Source: Rhizobiales bacterium Y(2018) | GTDB lineage: Bacteria > Pseudomonadota > Alphaproteobacteria > Rhizobiales > Aestuariivirgaceae | Assembly (NCBI GenBank): GCA_005502925.1 | Contig: SCPD01000004.1 | Span: 1 to 64,000, forward strand | Direction: 5' to 3' | Length of the DNA: 64,000 nt | Part shown: in pieces, positions 11,544 to 22,036 of the stretch | How positions within the stretch are numbered: the stretch's first letter is position 1 | Layout: each line of letters starts with the position of its first letter | Notes under the pieces: generated by a model | The model's database searches: none | Told to the model about the DNA's origin: nothing | What the model saw: the letters and a program-made list of their open reading frames with translations, nothing else | Position numbers and translations under genes: made by a program

Positions 11544-12591
11544 GCTTGATCTCCGACTGCGCCCGCTTCTTGGCCTCGGCCGCTTTCGGGAACTGCGAGC
11601 CGACCTGCATATAGGCGGCGCAGGCCTGCTCCTTCTGGCCGAGCCGGTTGAGCGAGAGGCCGAGCTTCAGGAGGCTGTCCGCCGCCTTTCGGCTCTTCGG
11701 GAAATCACGATAGCCGGACAGGAAGGCTGACGCGGCCTGCTTGTAATCGCCCTGCACATAATAGGTCTCGCCCAGCCAATATTGGGCGTTGCCGGCGAGG
11801 CTGTGGTCGCGGTGCTGCTCGAGGAAGCCGCGGAAGCCGACCTCGGCATCACCGAACTGGCGCCTGAGCAGGCTTTCATAGGAGCGCTCATAGACGACTT
11901 CCGGATCGGCGGAGGCCGCCGTGCCCAGCGCCACCGTCTCGACCTTTTCCGGTACGAGGTCATTGCCGCCGCCATCGCCACCTTCGGCTTGAGCGGGCGG
12001 AACCAGCACCTGGCCGCCGCCGCCGCCATTCTGGGCCGGCGGCACGAGCACCTGGCCTTCAGTGCCGCCACCCGGGGGCACCAGGACCTGGCCCTGGAAT
12101 TCGCCGCTGCCACCCGTCTGGTAGCCGCCATTGTTCTGCGAATAGCCATTGCCCTGCTGATCGCTGCCATTGCCGTTCTGGTAGGCTGAGCCGGGAATGG
12201 TGCCGAGAATCTTGGGCCCCGGCGCTCTCTGCACCTGGCCTTCCGGGAGATCGTCGCCGATCGTCTGCAGGGGCTGCTGGGTATACTCGGTGTCGCCGAT
12301 CTGCTCGACGCCCTGGCTGTCGAGGCCCTGCTCCTGGGCCGCCAGCTGGCGCTTGCGCGGCTGGGCCGAAACCGGCTCGCCGAGATCGCCCGATTTACGC
12401 GGACCCTGGAGACGCCTGACTTCGAAAGTCAGTTGCTCGACCTGACCCATCAGCTGCTGCATCTGCTCTTCCATCCGGCTGACGCGGTCGGCCAATTCGC
12501 CGTCCGACTGGGCCAGAGCAAGGGGGGCGCCACCGATGGCCATGGCCATCAGGAGAGCTGCAGGAAGGGTAACCTTCAAAACTGTCTTCAT
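11530..12591 (-). CDS. cpoB: Cell division coordinator CpoB (YbgF-like), periplasmic TPR protein
   Basis: CpoB works with Tol-Pal to coordinate outer-membrane constriction with septal wall synthesis. The 353-residue protein has a signal peptide (cleavage near ALAQ, residue ~27), a short coiled coil (ELADRVSRMEEQMQQLMGQ), a long Gly/Gln/Pro linker, and a C-terminal TPR domain (about 225-350) with the family sequence SLAGNAQYWLGETYY. The linker holds three copies of a GQVLVPP motif, which is unusual. Start MKTVLKVTLP was chosen because it gives the signal peptide. It sits downstream of tolB-pal and overlaps tilS. Confidence 0.93.
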   Translation of the reverse strand: MKTVLKVTLPAALLMAMAIGGAPLALAQSDGELADRVSRMEEQMQQLMGQVEQLTFEVRRLQGPRKSGDLGEPVSAQPRKRQLAAQEQGLDSQGVEQIGDTEYTQQPLQTIGDDLPEGQVQRAPGPKILGTIPGSAYQNGNGSDQQGNGYSQNNGGYQTGGSGEFQGQVLVPPGGGTEGQVLVPPAQNGGGGGQVLVPPAQAEGGDGGGNDLVPEKVETVALGTAASADPEVVYERSYESLLRRQFGDAEVGFRGFLEQHRDHSLAGNAQYWLGETYYVQGDYKQAASAFLSGYRDFPKSRKAADSLLKLGLSLNRLGQKEQACAAYMQVGSQFPKAAEAKKRAQSEIKRAGC

Positions 12592-12737
12592 CGCGTAACC
12601 GCTGCTGTGCCAGAGCCGTCCCCAGCACCCCATGACTGGGCTTGGTCTCCAAAGGCGGTGAAAATGAGGCTTTGCCAGGGGGCCTGAGAAACATCTGGAA
12701 CCTGTTGCCACGAGGCCACAGGTCCCGGTCCGTCACT

Positions 12738-13232
12738 TTAGCCCGACACCGCCCCGCCGGTGATCACGGTCACCGAACGGCGGTTCTGGGAGTAGCATTG
12801 TTCGGCATCACACAAGGCCACCGGGCGCTCCTTGCCATAGGCGATGGAGGAGATGCGGTTGCCCTGGACACCTTGGGCGATCAGGAATTCGCGGGTGGCG
12901 GTGGCGCGGCGCGCCGACAGCGAGATGTTGTATTCGCGGGTGCCGCGCTCGTCGGCATGGCCTTCGACCTGAACGGTCACATTGGGATACTGCTTGAGCC
13001 AGGCGGCCTGGCGGCGCAGCGTCTCCTGGGCTTCAGGCGTCAGCGTCGAAGTATCGACGATGAAATAGATGCGGTCGCCGACATTGATGGCGAAATCCTT
13101 TTCGGAGCCCGGAACCGCCGTACCGGCGCCATCGCCTTCCAGATCCGGCTGATTCTTCTTCGAGCACGCGGCCAAAGCCAGAAAACAGCAACAAATCAAA
13201 GCGATCTTGAATTCCGCCAAACGACGCAACAT
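12738..13232 (-). CDS. pal: Peptidoglycan-associated lipoprotein Pal, copy 1
   Basis: Pal anchors the outer membrane to peptidoglycan and binds TolB. The 164-residue protein has a lipobox LAAC (Cys about residue 22) and an OmpA-like domain with the peptidoglycan motif VEGHADERGTREYNISLSARRA. It ends YSQNRRSVTVIT. It is about 75% identical by eye to the neighbouring copy at 13512-14012. A terminator lies between the copies, so this gene probably has a promoter in 13233-13450. It is followed by cpoB after 146 bases. Confidence 0.94.
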   Translation of the reverse strand: MLRRLAEFKIALICCCFLALAACSKKNQPDLEGDGAGTAVPGSEKDFAINVGDRIYFIVDTSTLTPEAQETLRRQAAWLKQYPNVTVQVEGHADERGTREYNISLSARRATATREFLIAQGVQGNRISSIAYGKERPVALCDAEQCYSQNRRSVTVITGGAVSG

Positions 13233-13451
13233 GATATCCCACTCCTATGTCCCGCCCTGTGCATTGCCGCCTCTCACCGGGGCCGCTCACCCACCACAGG
13301 ACCAAATTGCTACCGTACAGTGCTTATTTAGGGTTAATATTCCCTTCCCGGCGGGGCCGGAAAGCACCTGTTAAGGGGGCTTATGACCGTAACAGCGCGG
13401 CGATTCTGTGACCAATATTGCCGCACCCGCAAAATTGCCTAGGAAACAAGA

Positions 13452-13486
13452 GAAAAAAGCGGGCCCGGAAACCGGACCCGCTTTGA
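13452..13486 (-). terminator. Rho-independent terminator between the two pal genes
   Basis: On the minus strand AAAGCGGGTCCGG-TTT-CCGGGCCCGCTTT forms a stem with one mismatch, followed by TTTCTCTTGTTT. It lies about 25 bases after the stop of the upstream pal copy. Confidence 0.85.
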
Positions 13487-13511
13487 TTCATACGCCCTTT
13501 GCAGGGAACGG

Positions 13512-14012
13512 CTAGCTCGTCTTGGCGCCCGAGGTGATGACCGTGACGCTGCGGCGATTTTGCGAATAGCACTGTTCGGCATCGCACAGCGCCGCCGGAC
13601 GCTCCTTGCCATAGGCGATGGAGGAGATGCGGCTCGCCTCGATGCCCTGCGAGATCAGGAACTGGCGGGTCGTCGTGGCGCGGCGCGCCGACAGCGCGAT
13701 ATTGTATTCGCGCGTGCCGCGCTCGTCGGCGTGGCCCTCGACCTGGATCGCGACGTCGGAATACTGCTTGAGCCACGCGGCTTGACGGCGCAGCGTCTCC
13801 TGGCCTTCCGGCGTCAGCGTCGACTGGTCGACGAGATAGAAGACGGTGTCACCGACTTCGGTCTTGAACTGCTGCTCCGACCCCGCCATCGCGGCCCGGC
13901 CGAGGCCGTTCTCATCCTCGAGATTGGCCGTGTTCTTCTTGGAACAGGCCGCAAGGGCCAGGAAACAGAAACACAAGGCGACGGCCTTGAAACCCGCGCT
14001 CATACGCAACAT
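13512..14012 (-). CDS. pal: Peptidoglycan-associated lipoprotein Pal, copy 2
   Basis: This 166-residue lipoprotein (lipobox LAAC, Cys about 22) has the same OmpA-like peptidoglycan domain as the copy at 12738-13232, including EGHADERGTREYNIALSARRA and the shared segment SSIAYGKERP. It directly follows tolB (125-base gap), the usual place of pal, so this is probably the ancestral copy. The N-terminal linker between lipid anchor and OmpA domain differs most between the copies (ENGLGRAAMAG here). Whether the copies divide the work cannot be told. Confidence 0.94.
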   Translation of the reverse strand: MLRMSAGFKAVALCFCFLALAACSKKNTANLEDENGLGRAAMAGSEQQFKTEVGDTVFYLVDQSTLTPEGQETLRRQAAWLKQYSDVAIQVEGHADERGTREYNIALSARRATTTRQFLISQGIEASRISSIAYGKERPAALCDAEQCYSQNRRSVTVITSGAKTS

Positions 14013-14137
14013 GACTTATCCCACTCCTTTAAGCCGTTGGTGCCCGCTTCCCGGTTATTCCGTAAGCGGATCAGGCCCCCTAGCCCGAAACCAACTCAAG
14101 TTATCCCGCCTCGCGACGGATTTGATCCGCAGGCGGA

Positions 14138-15472
14138 TCAGTTCAACAAAGGCGACCACGCCGGGTCCGACGCGAAGGTCGGCGTCTTGATGAGCTGTTC
14201 GTTGTAGCCCGAAACGTCAACCGAATAGAGCCTTGGGCCACCACTCTCCCCCGGCTCGTCGCGGAAAAACATGATCACGCGACTGTTCGGTGCCCATGTC
14301 GGACCTTCATTATGAAAACCTTCGGTTAATAATCTCTCACCGCTGCCGTCGGGATTCATCACGCCGATGGCAAAACGACCGCCGCCCTGCTTGGTGAAGG
14401 CGATGTACCTGCCATCGGGCGACCAGACCGGCGTCGCATAACGTCCGCCGCCGGAAGAAATGCGGCGCGGATTGGAGCCGTCGGCATTCATCACGAAGAT
14501 CTGCTGGCTGTTGTCGCCACCGACTTCAAACGCGATCTGGCTGCCATCCGGCGAATAGGAGGGCGCCGTGTTGATCGCATCGGTGTTGGTGAGCTGCTGC
14601 ATCTGGCGCGAGCGCAGATCCATCACGAACAGGTTGGCGGCGCCGCCGTCCTGCAGGCTCATGATGACGCGCTGACCGTCGGGCGAGAAGCGCGGCGAGA
14701 AGCTCATATTGGGAAATTCGCCGACGATCTCACGCTGCCCCGTTTCGATATTGTAGAGATAGACGCGCGGCGAGCCCGAGCCGAAAGCCATATAGGTGAT
14801 CTCGAGCGAGTTCGGCGAGAAGCGCGGCGTCAGCACGAGTTGCTTTCCGTCCGATATGGCGCGCACATTGAAGCCGTCCTGGTCCATGATCGAGAGCTTC
14901 TTGACCCGCTTGTCCTTGGGCCCTGACTCGGCGACGAAGACAACGCGCGTGTCGAAATAGCCGGGCACACCGGTCATCGCCTGGTAGATCTTGTCGGAGA
15001 TGAGATGGCCGAGCCGGCGCCAGTTCTTGGGCGACGTCGTGAATTCGAAACCAGCGAGCTTCTGCTGCGAGCCGGTGTCCCACAGGATGAACTGCGCCTT
15101 GAGACGGCCGCCTTCCATTGTCGTCTGCCCGGTCACCAGCGCCTTGGCCTGAATCTGGCGCCAGTCGCCGAAACGCGGCTCCTGGTCGAAATTGGTGATC
15201 TGCTCGATGAAGGATTCGGGCGGCAGCGGGCGGAAATAGCCCGAACGGCCGAGATTGTTGGCGATGACGCCGGCAATGTCGGCGCCGGACTGGGCCGACT
15301 CCGGCGAGGTCCCGACGAACGCGGTGATGGCGATCGGCAGAGGATCAATCTGGCCCTTGTTGATATCGACATCGAGGCCCTGCGCGCGCGCCGTCGCTGC
15401 CAGCGCGAACCACATGAACAGTGTGACCGCGCCCGCAAAGAATCGTCCGTCAATCATACGCATCGAGATCAT
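14138..15472 (-). CDS. tolB: Tol-Pal system periplasmic beta-propeller TolB
   Basis: TolB is the periplasmic partner of Pal and TolA. The 444-residue protein has a signal peptide ending ATARAQ (about residue 31), an N-terminal alpha/beta domain (about 35-170), and a C-terminal six-bladed propeller with repeated SPDG units ([33 protein letters not shown]). Ten bases separate it from tolA. ATG 15472 has GAGG five bases upstream; ATGs three and five codons later are possible starts. Confidence 0.96.
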   Translation of the reverse strand: MISMRMIDGRFFAGAVTLFMWFALAATARAQGLDVDINKGQIDPLPIAITAFVGTSPESAQSGADIAGVIANNLGRSGYFRPLPPESFIEQITNFDQEPRFGDWRQIQAKALVTGQTTMEGGRLKAQFILWDTGSQQKLAGFEFTTSPKNWRRLGHLISDKIYQAMTGVPGYFDTRVVFVAESGPKDKRVKKLSIMDQDGFNVRAISDGKQLVLTPRFSPNSLEITYMAFGSGSPRVYLYNIETGQREIVGEFPNMSFSPRFSPDGQRVIMSLQDGGAANLFVMDLRSRQMQQLTNTDAINTAPSYSPDGSQIAFEVGGDNSQQIFVMNADGSNPRRISSGGGRYATPVWSPDGRYIAFTKQGGGRFAIGVMNPDGSGERLLTEGFHNEGPTWAPNSRVIMFFRDEPGESGGPRLYSVDVSGYNEQLIKTPTFASDPAWSPLLN

Positions 15473-15482
15473 GCCGCCTCAT

Positions 15483-16418
15483 CTAGCTCGGGAACATCAG
15501 GTTCGGATTGAAAGTAAAAGTGATCTCCCGCCACATGTCGTATTTGTCCTGAGGCAGGAAATCATAAGCCTGGCAGCTCATCACCGCCGAAACGGCCGAC
15601 TGCGCGGTGACGGTGAACAGCGGGTCTGAGCTGCTGTTCACGACATTCGGCATGCCGCTCACCGTGCCGTCGGGATTGAGGAAGAAATGGACTTTCACCA
15701 CGATCGCCGCTTCACGTGCGCCGGGCGGAACGTCCCAGCACCGCTCTAAAGCCTGACGCAGCTTGTCGCGCAATGTTGCGGCGACGCCTTCATCAATGCC
15801 AGACAGATTGTATTCGCCCTGCTTCGGCGTGCCGGTCTCTGCCTGCTGCTTGAGCGGCGCCGTGCGCTTGTCGTCCGTCTTGTTGAGGAAGGCCGCGATG
15901 TCGTCCGGATTGAATTCTTTCTTCGGCTTCAACTTCTTCTCGGGCTTCTTTTCCGGCGGCTTTTCGACCGGCTTCTCCGGTTTTACTTCCGCCTTCTTCG
16001 GCTCTTCCTTCTTCTTCTCGGGCTCCGGCTCATCCGTCTTTTTGATCAGTTCGGCGAGATCTTCCGGCTTCGGCGCGGGCTTCGGCTCTTCCTTCTTGGG
16101 CTCTTCCTTTTTCGGCTCCGGCTTGGGCTCCGGCGGAGCCGAGGCTTCCTTGGCCGCGGTCTTGATTTCGGGCGCAACCTCTGGGGCCGGCTTCACCTGC
16201 TTCACCACGTCGACAGGCTTCGGAGCCACCTTCTCCGCCGGCTTTTCCGGCGTCTTCACCGTCGCTTGCGTCTTGCGCAGATCTTCGATCGACACGATAT
16301 CGACCGGGATCGACTCCTGGTCCTCGACCTTGAACTCTTCCGGATTGGGCAGCACGACAAAGGCCGCAGCGAGGATCCCCGCATGCACCAGAACCGATAT
16401 CGTGAGGCTGCGCCGCAT
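15483..16418 (-). CDS. tolA: TolA energy-transducing protein
   Basis: TolA spans the periplasm and transmits proton-motive force from TolQR to the outer-membrane complex. The 311-residue protein has one N-terminal membrane helix (about 5-24), a long Pro/Lys/Glu-rich domain II (about 55-195) built from PKKEEPKKEEPKPAPKPE-like low-complexity repeats, and a C-terminal domain with RCWDVPPGAREAAIVVKV and two cysteines. This composition replaces the Ala/Lys-rich helix of E. coli. It lies three bases after tolR. Confidence 0.94.
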   Translation of the reverse strand: MRRSLTISVLVHAGILAAAFVVLPNPEEFKVEDQESIPVDIVSIEDLRKTQATVKTPEKPAEKVAPKPVDVVKQVKPAPEVAPEIKTAAKEASAPPEPKPEPKKEEPKKEEPKPAPKPEDLAELIKKTDEPEPEKKKEEPKKAEVKPEKPVEKPPEKKPEKKLKPKKEFNPDDIAAFLNKTDDKRTAPLKQQAETGTPKQGEYNLSGIDEGVAATLRDKLRQALERCWDVPPGAREAAIVVKVHFFLNPDGTVSGMPNVVNSSSDPLFTVTAQSAVSAVMSCQAYDFLPQDKYDMWREITFTFNPNLMFPS

Positions 16419-16421
16419 GCC

Positions 16422-16913
16422 CTATTTCTGCGCCTTCTTCTGGGTCTTGCCCTTGTCGGGCGCCACCGTCTCGGAGGATGTGACGAGGCCGATCTTCTTG
16501 AAGCCGGCGCCGTTGAGCTCGCCCATCACCTTCATCACCAGGCCGTAATTCACATTGGTGTCGGCCCGCACGAAGATGCGCTCCTCATAGCCGTTCTTGG
16601 CGATCGCCTCGAGCTTGGCGATCAGCGTCTCCTGGTCGATCTGTGTTTCCTGGATGAAGATCTTGCCTTCGGCGTCGACCGAAACAGTGATCGGCTCGGT
16701 ATCGCCCTGCATCGGCTTGGCTTTGGTCTGCGGCAGGTCGACCGGCACGCCGACCGTCATCAAGGGCGCGGCCACCATGAACACGATCAGCAGCACAAGC
16801 ATGACGTCGACCAGCGGCGTCACGTTGATTTCACTCATGGCCGAGAAGGACGAGCGCCGGCGGCTGCCGCGTCTCGTATATCCCCCGCTCGTACCGCCTG
16901 CCGAAGCACCCAT
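16422..16913 (-). CDS. tolR: TolR biopolymer transport protein
   Basis: TolR is the ExbD-family partner of TolQ in the inner-membrane proton channel. The 163-residue protein has a basic N-terminus with serines, one membrane helix (about 30-50) bearing the essential aspartate in INVTPLVDVMLVLLIVFMV, and a periplasmic domain containing FVRADTNVNYG. It is longer than the usual ~140 residues through N- and C-terminal extensions; the Lys-rich tail is unusual. It starts two bases after the tolQ stop. Confidence 0.96.
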   Translation of the reverse strand: MGASAGGTSGGYTRRGSRRRSSFSAMSEINVTPLVDVMLVLLIVFMVAAPLMTVGVPVDLPQTKAKPMQGDTEPITVSVDAEGKIFIQETQIDQETLIAKLEAIAKNGYEERIFVRADTNVNYGLVMKVMGELNGAGFKKIGLVTSSETVAPDKGKTQKKAQK

Positions 16914-16915
16914 GC

Positions 16916-17626
16916 TTACACCCGCTCGTCCAGTTGCCGCGAAATTATCGCGGAGAATTCGTCAGCGAAGTTCTCTAGTCTGGCCCCGATCTTCGACGCG
17001 TCGGCGGCGAACTTATTGTAGAAGATTGTCGCCGGTATGGCAGCAAGGAGGCCGAGCGCGGTCGCGATCAGCGCTTCGGCGATGCCGGGGGCGACGACCG
17101 CCAGATTGGTGTTCTGCGAATTGGCGATGGCCTGGAAGCTGGTCATGATGCCCCAGACGGTGCCGAACAGCCCGATGAACGGGGTGGCCGAACCGACCGT
17201 TGCCAGGAACAAAAGCCTGGATTCGATATAGCCCATCTCCTTCTGGATCTGGACGTCCATCACCTTCTCGATGCGCTTCTGGACACCCTGGAAGCCGGCC
17301 CGTGACGCCGCCCCCTGGCTGCGCTTCCATTCGCGCATCGCCGCCATGAAGATCGCCGCGAGCCCGCTATTGTTGCGCGAGCCGAGCGCCATGTAGAGAT
17401 CCTCGAGCGACTGGCCGGACCAGAAATTCTGCTCGAACTGCTCGCTCTGCGCCATGGTGCGGCGATAGACGAAGAATTTCTCGAAGATGATGGCCCAGGA
17501 CCATACCGAGGCCGCAGCGAGGCCCAGCATCACCAGCTGGACCACGAAGCCCGCATTCCAGATCAGATGCCAGAGGGAGAGCTGTCCTGCCCCCTGCGCT
17601 ACGTTCTGTACCGTCTCAACTTCCAT
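16916..17626 (-). CDS. tolQ: TolQ proton channel subunit
   Basis: TolQ is the ExbB/MotA-family subunit that, with TolR, uses proton flow to energise TolA. The 236-residue protein has three membrane helices (about 22-44, 138-160, 172-196) and the family segments PFIGLFGTVWGIM and GIAEALIATALGLLAAIPA. It is the first gene of tolQRAB; the spacing of two to ten bases argues for one transcript. ybgC is 298 bases upstream, with a palindromic element between, so a separate promoter in 17781-17924 is likely. Confidence 0.97.
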   Translation of the reverse strand: MEVETVQNVAQGAGQLSLWHLIWNAGFVVQLVMLGLAAASVWSWAIIFEKFFVYRRTMAQSEQFEQNFWSGQSLEDLYMALGSRNNSGLAAIFMAAMREWKRSQGAASRAGFQGVQKRIEKVMDVQIQKEMGYIESRLLFLATVGSATPFIGLFGTVWGIMTSFQAIANSQNTNLAVVAPGIAEALIATALGLLAAIPATIFYNKFAADASKIGARLENFADEFSAIISRQLDERV

Positions 17627-17655
17627 GCTTTGCTTTCTTTCCCACCGCCGGCACT

Positions 17656-17780
17656 TAGAGCCTTACCCACTTTGCTCGCATCGCTTCGATGCGAGCAAAG
17701 TGGGTAAGAGGCTCGAAAACATTAATCTGGAGCGCTTCTTTATCGCCAAAGTCGAGCAACTTTGGCGAGAAGCGCTCTAG
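17656..17780. repeat. Composite two-hairpin dispersed element (inverted copy of 34743-34869)
   Basis: Hairpin one pairs CCCACTTTGCTCGCATCG with CGATGCGAGCAAAGTGGG. A linker GGCTCGAAAACATTAATCTGG follows as shorter identical blocks to the copy at 34743-34869, read in reverse. Hairpin two pairs AGCGCTTC...CGCCAAAGT with ACTTTGGCG...GAAGCGCT. The copies differ in the stems in a compensatory way. Confidence 0.85.
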
Positions 17781-17924
17781 AATCCAAATCCCCGCCCTGG
17801 CTTCATGGTGAAGCGAGCGAGGTAGTAAGGTTAAATCTGTCCAAACTGCGGCGTAGCGGGCTTTTTGCCGCCGAAACCGCTTATCGGGCGCCAGAGAGAA
17901 CAGCAAGCTATGGTTAAGTTATGG

Positions 17925-18396
17925 TTACGAAGCCGAGTTCCCCTGGGACAAGGGGTTGCGTGAGAACGTCTTAAGGGCGGCTGCCATGTCCTTGGGGAAA
18001 CGTTTGGGCCGCCCCGCCGCGTCCACAAGCGCAACCGTCACGTCGGCTGAAAACAGCACCTCGCCCGCCCGCAGCACCTTCTGGTCGAGCTCCATGCGTG
18101 CCCCGCCCATCTCGCGAAAACGCGTCTCGACCTCGAGCAGGTCGTCGATCCGGGCTGGTTTGAGGAAATCGCAGACCATGCGGCGCACCACGAACCCCAT
18201 GCGGCCATGGGTTTCATGCCAATGCATCTCGTTGTGATGGATGCCGATGAGCCTCAGGCAGTCGGAGCGGCCGCGCTCGCAGAATTTGAGATAATTGGCG
18301 TGATAGACGGCGCCGGAAAAATCCGTGTCCTCGTAATAGACGCGCACCGGCAGCACATGGCGGTTGCCGTCGATGCGCCCGGCGAGATCCGGCCAC

Positions 18397-18404
<8 letters not shown>
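17925..18404 (-). CDS. ybgC: Tol-Pal-associated acyl-CoA thioesterase YbgC
   Basis: YbgC is a hotdog-fold thioesterase encoded with Tol-Pal; its in vivo role is linked to phospholipid metabolism. The 159-residue protein carries the family signature [19 protein letters not shown] with the catalytic Asp. ATG 18404 was chosen because it overlaps the ruvB stop by eight bases and leaves only a short N-terminus before the fold; the frame continues further upstream inside ruvB without family similarity. Confidence 0.93.
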
Positions 18405-19445
<1,041 letters not shown>

Positions 19446-19449
<4 letters not shown>

Positions 19450-19886
19450 GTCACTGCTTTCTGCCAATAGGCCTTCACCAGCCACCAGGTGACGAGCGCC
19501 GGCACGATATGGATGATCACACTAAAGATTATGCCGGCGCCTGACACGCCAAAAAGCGCAAGCGCGAACAGCGCCGCCAGCGCCAGTGCCGTCACGATCG
19601 GAACCCAGATCGGCAGTCTGCCGGAGAACCCGCCGACAAGCGCGAAGACCAATCCACAAATGAGTACTTGCAGTCCGCCGGACACATAGCCTGAAACCAG
19701 CACGGACAATATGGTCTGGCCTTGCATGTAGATCGAGATCGCCACCGGCGTCAGGCCGGCGGCGTCTGCCAGATAGACGAGAATCGTACCGACCAGCGGA
19801 CCGACACCGACGGTCAGCAAGACTGTCATGATGAGCTTTACCCATAGCGGACGGCCGACTGCAGCGGATGCAATGACCTCGTTCAT
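19446..19886 (-). CDS. Small inner-membrane protein of unknown function inside ruvAB
   Basis: The 146-residue protein has four hydrophobic segments (about 14-40, 50-72, 78-110 and 112-140) and no soluble domain. I do not recognise its family. Its start overlaps the ruvA stop (ATGA) and its stop overlaps the ruvB start (ATGA), so it is translationally coupled on both sides. In most alphaproteobacteria ruvA and ruvB are adjacent, so this looks like an insertion into the operon. A structural or signalling role is not suggested by any visible motif. Composition matches its neighbours. Confidence 0.85.
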
Positions 19887-20500
19887 GCCAAGGCCAGTTC
19901 CTTGAGCGCGAGACGGATCAGTTGCTCGGTCGGCGCTTCATCACCCGCCTTGCGCATGGCGGCACTCACGGCCGCACCCGCCTGCGATTGACCATAGCCC
20001 AGATTGACGAGCGCCGAGACGGCGTCGGATGCGGCCGTCGGTTTCGGTCCGCCGATCTCGGCCTGCAATTTTGCCAGCGCCGGGTCGGCGGGCGCGAAGG
20101 CCGGCGCCTTATCCTTCAGCTCACTGACGATCCTCTGCGCTACCTTGGGTCCGACGCCGGGCGCGCGCGCGACCATCGCCTTGTCCTGCAGCGCGATGGC
20201 CTGCGCGAGCTCGGCGGTCGACAGCGTCGAGAGCAGCGCCAGCGCAACCTTGGTGCCCACGCCCTGGACGGTCTGCAGCAGCTTGAACCATTCCCGCTCG
20301 CCCTGCGTGGCGAAGCCGACGAGACGGATCATGTCCTGGCTCACCAGCATCTCGGTGAAGAGCTCGCCGAACTCGCCGGCGGGCGGCAGTGCGGACAAAG
20401 TCTTGGTCGAGCAGAAGCAGTGATAGCCGACGCCGTTCACGTCGACGACGACCCAGTCCGGGCCATAGGCGTCGATGCGGCCTTTGAGCTTGCTGATCAT
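19883..20500 (-). CDS. ruvA: Holliday junction DNA helicase RuvA
   Basis: RuvA binds the four-way junction and loads RuvB. The 205-residue protein shows the N-terminal OB domain ([21 protein letters not shown]), two helix-hairpin-helix motifs ([18 protein letters not shown] and [14 protein letters not shown]), and the C-terminal RuvB-binding domain ([16 protein letters not shown]). It lies 49 bases downstream of ruvC and overlaps the next gene by four bases. Confidence 0.97.
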   Translation of the reverse strand: MISKLKGRIDAYGPDWVVVDVNGVGYHCFCSTKTLSALPPAGEFGELFTEMLVSQDMIRLVGFATQGEREWFKLLQTVQGVGTKVALALLSTLSTAELAQAIALQDKAMVARAPGVGPKVAQRIVSELKDKAPAFAPADPALAKLQAEIGGPKPTAASDAVSALVNLGYGQSQAGAAVSAAMRKAGDEAPTEQLIRLALKELALA

Positions 20501-20549
20501 GATCTAAAATATCCCTACGCCTACTGCCTACGGGCACGACAAGAACAAG

Positions 20550-21077
20550 TCAAGAACGAGCCAGTCTCTTGGCCAGGCTCAGGGCGCCCCGGTGATGGGC
20601 ATGGCAGATGGCGATCGCCAGCGCGTCGGCAGCGTCGGCCGATTTGGGCTGGGCTCGGGGCAGCAGCACCTTCACCATATGGTGGATCTGCTCCTTCTCG
20701 GCATGGCCGGCGCCGACCACCGTCTTCTTGATCTGATTGGGGGCGTATTCGGCGACCGGGATACCCGCTTCCGCCGGCACCAGGAGCGCGATGCCGCGCG
20801 CCTGGCCGAGCTTCAGCGTGGCGCGGGGGTCGCTGTTGACGAAGGTCTCCTCGACCGCCGCCTCATCGGGCTGCCATTCGGCTACCACCTGCGCCAGCTG
20901 CACCTTGAGCTGCACCAGCCGTTCGGCCAGCGTCAGCGCCTGGTCGCTGGTGATGACGCCGTCGGCGACATGGGAAAGCCTGGAACCCTCGCAGACGATC
21001 AGCCCCCAGCCGGTACGCCGGAGACCGGGATCGATGCCGATGATTCGAACAGTGGACAGGGCCATGGGCTGGGGCAT
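20550..21077 (-). CDS. ruvC: Holliday junction resolvase RuvC
   Basis: RuvC cuts Holliday junctions symmetrically. The 175-residue protein contains the acidic catalytic residues in [22 protein letters not shown] and DAADALAIA, and the [16 protein letters not shown] segment. It heads the ruvCA-x-ruvB-ybgC run. ATG 21077 is used; MALSTV four codons later is also possible and agrees slightly better with shorter homologues. A secreted hydrolase gene diverges 42 bases upstream. Confidence 0.97.
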   Translation of the reverse strand: MPQPMALSTVRIIGIDPGLRRTGWGLIVCEGSRLSHVADGVITSDQALTLAERLVQLKVQLAQVVAEWQPDEAAVEETFVNSDPRATLKLGQARGIALLVPAEAGIPVAEYAPNQIKKTVVGAGHAEKEQIHHMVKVLLPRAQPKSADAADALAIAICHAHHRGALSLAKRLARS

Positions 21078-21119
21078 AGCATTCTTTCCCGCCTACTTCA
21101 GCTTCATTGGGGACGTGTC

Positions 21120-21968
21120 ATGCGCAGATTTCTGTCGACTTTCGCGCTTGTGATCCTGGCCGGCTTCCTCACGCTTCTGCCGCTCAGGGCCGAGGAATTT
21201 TGGAAGACGCTGCCCGCGCCGCAAGCCTTGCCGCCCGCCACCGAAAGCGGCGATGTGCCGATCAACGGCATCACCGTCCATTATGCCATCTGGGGCGACG
21301 GCTCGCCGCTCATCCTGCTGCATGGCGGTCTCGGCAATATCGAATATTTCGGCGCCCAGATCCCGGAGTTCGCCAAGCAATATCGCGTCATCGCCATGGA
21401 CAGCCGCGGCCACGGCCAGTCGACCCGCAATGCCGATCCTTACAGCTACGGCTTGATGGCGAAGGACGTCATCGGCCTCATGGATCATCTCAAGATCGAC
21501 AAGGCCTCGATCGTCGGCTGGAGTGACGGCGGCATCATCGGCCTCGACATCGCGATGAATTATCCCGACCGCCTCGACCGGCTCTTCGCCTTCGGCGCCA
21601 ACACGAATGTCGCGGGGCTCAAGCCCAATGTCGACAAGGACCCGACCTTCTCGAAATACATCGAGAATGCCGGCAAGGACTATGAGCGCCTGTCGAAGAC
21701 ACCGAAGGACTATAACGACTTCGTCGGCGCCATCAGCCAGATGTGGGCGACGCAGCCCGACTACAAGCCGGAGCAACTGGCCAAGATCACCGCGCCCGTG
21801 GCGATCGCCGATGGCGAGCATGACGAGGCGATCCGCCAGGAGCACAATGCCGAGATGGCGAAGGCCATTCCCGGCGCCAAGCTGGTGATCCTGCCGGGGG
21901 TCAGCCACTTCGCCATGCTGCAGGACCCGAAGCTCTTCAATCAGGCCGTGCTGGACTTTCTGAAATAG
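21120..21968 (+). CDS. Secreted alpha/beta hydrolase
   Basis: The 282-residue protein has a signal peptide (hydrophobic 8-22, cleavage near LRA|EE) and an alpha/beta-hydrolase fold. The HGG oxyanion motif is at 68-70, the nucleophile Ser135 in the elbow GWSDGG, the acid is Asp231 or Asp235, and the His263 in GVSHFAML completes the triad. It should act in the periplasm on an unknown ester or similar substrate. It interrupts the usual yebC-ruvC adjacency on the opposite strand. GGGGA lies eight bases before the ATG. The stop codon forms the edge of a palindromic element. Confidence 0.9.
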   Translation: MRRFLSTFALVILAGFLTLLPLRAEEFWKTLPAPQALPPATESGDVPINGITVHYAIWGDGSPLILLHGGLGNIEYFGAQIPEFAKQYRVIAMDSRGHGQSTRNADPYSYGLMAKDVIGLMDHLKIDKASIVGWSDGGIIGLDIAMNYPDRLDRLFAFGANTNVAGLKPNVDKDPTFSKYIENAGKDYERLSKTPKDYNDFVGAISQMWATQPDYKPEQLAKITAPVAIADGEHDEAIRQEHNAEMAKAIPGAKLVILPGVSHFAMLQDPKLFNQAVLDFLK

Positions 21969-22016
21969 AGCATCGGTCCGAAAAGTGCGAAGCGGTTTTC
22001 GGATAAACCGATGCTC
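21968..22016. repeat. Dispersed palindromic element, GCATCGG type
   Basis: GAGCATCGGT pairs with ACCGATGCTC, with the inner pairing GAAAA/TTTTC around GTGCGAAGCG. The same core occurs at 42178, 42695 and (as GCATGATC) 52954. The preceding TAG stop codon completes the usual TAGAGC edge. Confidence 0.85.
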
Positions 22017-22036
22017 AAACAAAGAGACGCAACGCC

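Noticed and set aside
15850-16260. Repeat or recombination site in tolA
   Set aside because: The Pro/Lys low-complexity coding segment explains it and it matches TolA domain II.
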